Assembly: GCF_019278465.1 (NCBI RefSeq)
Contig: NZ_CP058983.1
Span: forward strand, 1,983,501-2,047,500
Source of the DNA: Tenacibaculum sp. AHE14PA
GTDB lineage: Bacteria > Bacteroidota > Bacteroidia > Flavobacteriales > Flavobacteriaceae
DNA length: 64,000 nucleotides
Direction: 5' to 3'
Under the pieces are notes generated by a model. It did not search any database, had not been told where the DNA came from, and saw nothing but the letters and a program-made list of their open reading frames with translations. The stretch's first letter is position 1. Every line of letters begins with the position of its first letter. Below, one piece after another: positions 60,689 to 64,000 of this stretch. The translations under genes were made by a program, and so were the position numbers.

Positions 60689-61789
60689 ATGAGTGAAGTA
60701 AGACATAATTGGACGAAAGAAGAAGTTCTTGAGATATATAACAAACCGATGATGGAGCTTTTATATGAAGCTGCAACGGTGCATAGAAAAAGTCATGATC
60801 CTAATGTGGTGCAGGTTTCTACACTGTTATCTATAAAAACTGGTGGCTGTTCTGAAGATTGTGGATACTGTCCGCAAGCGGCACGTTACCACACCAATGT
60901 TGACGGAAACGATTTAATGTCGGTTCAACAAGTAAAAGCACAGGCTTTAAGAGCAAAATCAGGCGGAAGTTCTCGTGTTTGTATGGGAGCTGCTTGGAGA
61001 AACGTAAAAGACGGACCAGAATTTGACCAAGTTTTAGACATGGTAAGAACCATTAACAAGCTAGATATGGAGGTTTGTTGTACTTTAGGTATGGTTACCG
61101 AAAATCAGGCACAACGTTTGGCAGAAGCTGGTTTATATGCCTATAATCACAATTTAGATTCATCGGAAGAATATTATAAGGAAGTAATTTCTACACGTGG
61201 TTACCAAGATCGTTTAGATACAATTAGTAATGTTCGTAAAACAAACGTAACGGTTTGTTCGGGTGGAATTATTGGAATGGGAGAAAACGCAGCAGATAGA
61301 GCAGGAATGTTAGTTGCTTTATCTACTTTAGATCCGCAACCAGAATCTACACCAATTAACGCATTAGTTGCTGTTGAAGGAACTCCGTTAGAAGATGAAA
61401 AGCCTGTAGAAATTTGGGATATGGTGCGTATGGTAGCTACTACACGTATTGTTTTACCAGAAACGCAAGTACGTTTATCGGCAGGAAGAACACAAATGAG
61501 TAGAGAAGGACAAGCAATGTGTTTCTTTGCAGGAGCAAATTCTATTTTTGCAGGTGACAAGTTACTTACTACACCGAATCCTGATGTAAATGAAGACATG
61601 AAAATGTTTGAAATGCTAGGAATGAATCCTCAAAAACCATTTACTAAAAAAGTACAACCACAATCGGTTGAAGCAAAAGATTCTAAATTTGAAAACTTAG
61701 GTGAAAAACCTAAATGGACAAGACCTGACCATAAAATTGAGCGTAATGAAGAAAAAAAGCAAGAAGCATTAGCTTTTAGAAAAAAATAA
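60689..61789 (+). CDS. bioB: Biotin synthase
   Basis: A 366-residue radical-SAM enzyme that inserts sulfur into dethiobiotin. The 4Fe-4S cysteines are C54, C58 and C61 in GGCSEDCGYCPQ. NHNLDSSEEYY, CSGGIIGMGE and RLSAGRTQMS are the other signatures, the last with the 2Fe-2S ligand Arg. It has its own upstream gap and a terminator after it, so it is transcribed alone. Confidence 0.98.
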   Translation: MSEVRHNWTKEEVLEIYNKPMMELLYEAATVHRKSHDPNVVQVSTLLSIKTGGCSEDCGYCPQAARYHTNVDGNDLMSVQQVKAQALRAKSGGSSRVCMGAAWRNVKDGPEFDQVLDMVRTINKLDMEVCCTLGMVTENQAQRLAEAGLYAYNHNLDSSEEYYKEVISTRGYQDRLDTISNVRKTNVTVCSGGIIGMGENAADRAGMLVALSTLDPQPESTPINALVAVEGTPLEDEKPVEIWDMVRMVATTRIVLPETQVRLSAGRTQMSREGQAMCFFAGANSIFAGDKLLTTPNPDVNEDMKMFEMLGMNPQKPFTKKVQPQSVEAKDSKFENLGEKPKWTRPDHKIERNEEKKQEALAFRKK

Positions 61790-61809
61790 TTACAATTTTC
61801 ATTAAACAT

Positions 61810-61840
61810 AAAAAAGCGCCAATATTGGCGCTTTTTATTT
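61810..61840. terminator. Bidirectional terminator between bioB and the TM2 gene
   Basis: AAAAAGCGCCAAT / ATTGGCGCTTTTT, a perfect 13-bp palindrome with flanking A and T runs, between two convergent genes. Confidence 0.85.
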
Positions 61841-61873
61841 TTTATAATCTAAATAAAGTGTTTCTTTTTTAGA

Positions 61874-62143
61874 TTAAAACCAACCTTTTTGGTTTACTTG
61901 GTATGTTTGAATAAACTCTTCATCAGATTTTGTTAAATAGATAATTCCTTCTATAAAAGGCACTAAAGAAGCAAAACCACAAGTTACAAACGTTAATACA
62001 ACTTGAATAATACCTTCTTTTGTATACCCTAAGATAAATTTATGAATACCTAATGATCCAATTACTATTGCTAGAATACCTGCTAAAATTCGTTTACTTT
62101 CTTGAGTTGGAACTGGTTTTCCATTTTCATCAATTACATTCAT
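61874..62143 (-). CDS. TM2 domain-containing protein
   Basis: An 89-residue membrane protein with two helices separated by a short loop: ILAGILAIVIGSLGIHKFILG and GIIQVVLTFVTCGFASLVPFIEGIIYL, the TM2 domain. Function unknown across bacteria. Monocistronic. Confidence 0.9.
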   Translation of the reverse strand: MNVIDENGKPVPTQESKRILAGILAIVIGSLGIHKFILGYTKEGIIQVVLTFVTCGFASLVPFIEGIIYLTKSDEEFIQTYQVNQKGWF

Positions 62144-62177
62144 TTTTTTTGTTTTTAATAATTAGTTGATGCCGAAT

Positions 62178-62567
62178 TTATAAAAAAGCTTCGTCTTTTG
62201 GCTCCCAAAGTTCAATTTTATTTCCGTCTAAATCTATAATCCAACCAAACTTACCATAATCATACTCTTCTATCTTGCCTAAAACCTGCACTCCTTTTGT
62301 TTTTAGCTCTTCTAATAATTCTACTAAATTTTCTACGCGATAGTTGAACATAAAATCTTTATCTGATGGCTGAAAATGTTTAGTGTCTTTTGTAAACGGA
62401 CTCCATTGTGTAGATGCTTTTTTTCCTTCGTTATCTTTCCACCAAAAAGTACAACCCCAATCATCTGTATTAAAACCTAAGTTGTTTTTATACCAATCTT
62501 TGGTTTCTGATACGTTTTCGGTTTTAAAAAACACACCGCCTATTCCTAAAACTTTACCTTTTTTCAT
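62178..62567 (-). CDS. VOC family protein (glyoxalase/bleomycin resistance fold)
   Basis: A 129-residue VOC-fold protein: GIGGVFFKTENVSETKDWYKNNLGF at the N terminus, KFGWIIDLDGNKIELWEPKD at the C terminus. Its E residue in IELWEP is a typical metal or substrate site. Substrate unknown. It overlaps the DUF1801 gene by one base. Confidence 0.85.
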   Translation of the reverse strand: MKKGKVLGIGGVFFKTENVSETKDWYKNNLGFNTDDWGCTFWWKDNEGKKASTQWSPFTKDTKHFQPSDKDFMFNYRVENLVELLEELKTKGVQVLGKIEEYDYGKFGWIIDLDGNKIELWEPKDEAFL

Positions 62568-63025
62568 TATTTCTTTTTTATAGCTGATTCATAAATAGCA
62601 ATCCATTCTTTAACGGTCATTTTTGTACAGAGTTCTTTGATTAAATCAAACGGAATTTCTTCTATTTTCTTGAATCGAATACAACTTTTACCCATATCTA
62701 ATTTACGTTTACAATGCTTCGGATATTCAGCAACAAACCAATCGTATAATTCCTGTTTAGCATACAAACCCATATGATATAAATTGATTGAATTTTTCTG
62801 TGAAGCAATACTTATAAACGGCAGTGGTAATTTAGGGTCACAATGATAACCATCTGGATATAGGGCATGCGGTACATAATAGCCAATCATGTTATAACTC
62901 ATACCTTCTTCAAAACCTTTGGGAAGACTGTTTTTAATAGTGCTTCGTAATTTTTCTAGAACTGCTTGTCGCTCTTCAGGAACTTGTGCAATATATTCTT
63001 CAGGTGAATTGGCTTCGTATTTCAT
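62567..63025 (-). CDS. DUF1801 domain-containing protein
   Basis: A 152-residue protein: SPEEYIAQVPEERQAVLEKLRSTIKNSLPKGFEE, then MGKSCIRFKKIEEIPFDLIKEL, the DUF1801/YdhG-like pattern (YjbR/frataxin-like fold). Function unknown. Its stop shares one base with the VOC gene start on the same strand, so they form a unit. Confidence 0.85.
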   Translation of the reverse strand: MKYEANSPEEYIAQVPEERQAVLEKLRSTIKNSLPKGFEEGMSYNMIGYYVPHALYPDGYHCDPKLPLPFISIASQKNSINLYHMGLYAKQELYDWFVAEYPKHCKRKLDMGKSCIRFKKIEEIPFDLIKELCTKMTVKEWIAIYESAIKKK

Positions 63026-63050
63026 GCTATCTGATTTTAAAAGCTACAAG

Positions 63051-64000
63051 TTAACAAAATTTTGATTTTATTTTATCTACAATTGTTTGTGCTAGTTTTT
63101 CTTTACTTTCAACTGTCCAACCTGCTACATGTGGAGAAAGCAATACATTTTCTGATTTTATTAAATATTTAAATGCTTCTGGCATCTCGTCTCTCGACTC
63201 CGCTCGAGATGACCTATTAGTTATTACATTTTTTTGAAATAAATTTTCGAATGACTTTTTTTCGTATTCTAAAACATCTAAGCCTGCACCTAATATTTTA
63301 CCAGATTTTAAAGCATCCACTAAATCGGCTGTAACTACCGATTTTCCTCTTGCCGTATTTAATAACCAAAAAGGATTCGAAAAAGCATTGATAAAATCAG
63401 CATTAACCATGTTCATCGTTAAAGCTGTTTGTGGAGTATGCAAACTCAAAACAGTTGCTTTTTCTTGCAATTCTTTTAATGAAACTTGCTTACAATTTTC
63501 ATCACCAACATTGGGTTTAATATCGTAACAGATTACATCTACATCAAAACCACGAAGTTTTTTTGCAAAAGACTTCCCCATATTACCATAGCCAATTAAA
63601 CCAACTGTTTTTCCGTCGAGTTCAATTCCGCGATTTTCTTCTCGCAACCATTTACCATTTCTAACTTCTTTATCTGCTTTATTCAACTTATTAAAAAGTG
63701 ATAATAACATTCCCAAAGTATGCTCACCAACGGCATTTCTGTTTCCTTCGGGAGCCGAAATTAAATACACGCCTTTTTTCTCGGCATAGTCACAATCTAT
63801 ATTTTCTAAACCAGCACCTACTCTACCAATAAACTTAAGATTGGTTGCTTTATCTAAAAAAGTGGCATCAATAGAAAATCTACTTCGGATGATGATTCCG
63901 TCATAGCGATGAATTTTGGCTTCAATTTCTGATTTTGTAGACTTATAATCTTCTTCATTCGTAAAACCTGCATTACTTAACTGCTCTAATAACAAAGGGT
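63051..64000 (-). CDS. D-2-hydroxyacid (3-phosphoglycerate-type) dehydrogenase, 5' partial
   Basis: The frame stays open to the window end, so the true start lies outside; a TTG at 63995 is not a convincing start. At least 314 residues. NAD-binding motif VGLIGYGNMGKSFAKKLRGF, catalytic Arg in NTARGKSVV and His in SPHVAGWT are visible, all of the serA/2-hydroxyacid dehydrogenase family. The stretch RSSRAESRDE near the C terminus is encoded by a REP palindrome inserted in frame. It lies 25 bases upstream of the DUF1801 gene. Confidence 0.88.
   Translation of the reverse strand, partial: PLLLEQLSNAGFTNEEDYKSTKSEIEAKIHRYDGIIIRSRFSIDATFLDKATNLKFIGRVGAGLENIDCDYAEKKGVYLISAPEGNRNAVGEHTLGMLLSLFNKLNKADKEVRNGKWLREENRGIELDGKTVGLIGYGNMGKSFAKKLRGFDVDVICYDIKPNVGDENCKQVSLKELQEKATVLSLHTPQTALTMNMVNADFINAFSNPFWLLNTARGKSVVTADLVDALKSGKILGAGLDVLEYEKKSFENLFQKNVITNRSSRAESRDEMPEAFKYLIKSENVLLSPHVAGWTVESKEKLAQTIVDKIKSKFC
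63184..63213 (-). repeat. REP palindrome inside the dehydrogenase gene
   Basis: ATCTCG (63184-63189) and CGAGAT (63205-63210) flank TCTCTCGACTCCGCT. It encodes SSRAESRDE without breaking the reading frame. Confidence 0.7.

Noticed and set aside
1..64000. CRISPR array
   Set aside because: No regularly spaced short repeats with unique spacers and no cas gene were seen; the repeats found are palindromic and dispersed.

Overview
The window looks like a chromosomal segment of a low-GC marine Flavobacteriaceae. The Tenacibaculum/Polaribacter neighbourhood is my best guess; no rRNA or species marker is present. Evidence: AT-rich sequence with little Shine-Dalgarno, a Bacteroidetes-type promoter (TTTG-N19-TAnnTTTG) in front of a tRNA-Asn, type-2-like IleRS, DUF4230, GH3-family and DUF547 proteins, many lipoproteins, and dispersed REP-like palindromes. 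About 60 protein genes are supported, most of them housekeeping.

Layout. 1-6.8 kb (mostly minus strand): tail of a membrane protein, DUF4230 protein, lspA, a hypothetical exported protein, a DksA-like protein, ileS, and a TerB-DnaJ protein. 6.9-11 kb: a bacilliredoxin, then a minus-strand run of three DUF2975 membrane proteins (one frameshifted), an XRE regulator, umuC and umuD. 11-14.8 kb: Lrp regulator, HupE/UreJ protein, dCMP deaminase, S41 peptidase, MOSC protein. 14.8-15.2 kb: a likely small RNA with GGGG-loop hairpins. 15.2-18.4 kb: LytTR response regulator, TPR histidine kinase, small unknown protein. 18.7-26 kb: GH3, M23 peptidase, nadD, gmk, yicC, EamA transporter, LysM/BON protein, thiL. 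26.1-30.5 kb: four lipoprotein genes including an MbnP/MbnH-like pair. 30.6-36.2 kb: suf genes (sufA-like, sufB, sufC, sufD) with a lactonase-like lipoprotein inserted between sufB and sufC, then a DUF547 protein. 36.7-40.8 kb: odhB and odhA.

41.1-52.4 kb: two identical tRNA-Asn genes and an 11.1-kb integrated island. The island lies between the second tRNA-Asn and a 50-bp direct repeat of the tRNA 3' part. It carries a tyrosine recombinase, a two-winged-helix replication-like protein, and a complete type I restriction-modification operon (XRE control protein, hsdM, hsdS, hsdR, YgjP-like metalloprotease). Matching 24-bp repeats near both ends look like integrase arm sites.

52.4-61.8 kb: a dispersed biotin locus (bioF, DUF2007, bioD, bioA, a ketosynthase, bioB). 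It is interrupted by a broken GIY-YIG nuclease gene flanked by 92-bp direct repeats, a Coa1-family protein, and an NfeD/flotillin pair. 61.8-64 kb: TM2 protein, VOC protein, DUF1801 protein, and a D-2-hydroxyacid dehydrogenase that runs off the window and contains an in-frame REP palindrome.

The most unusual observations are the GGGG-loop RNA beside the LytTR regulator, the nuclease gene bracketed by REP-pair direct repeats, the lactonase-like gene inside the suf operon, the MbnP/MbnH-like cluster, and a structured repeat family present in three copies.
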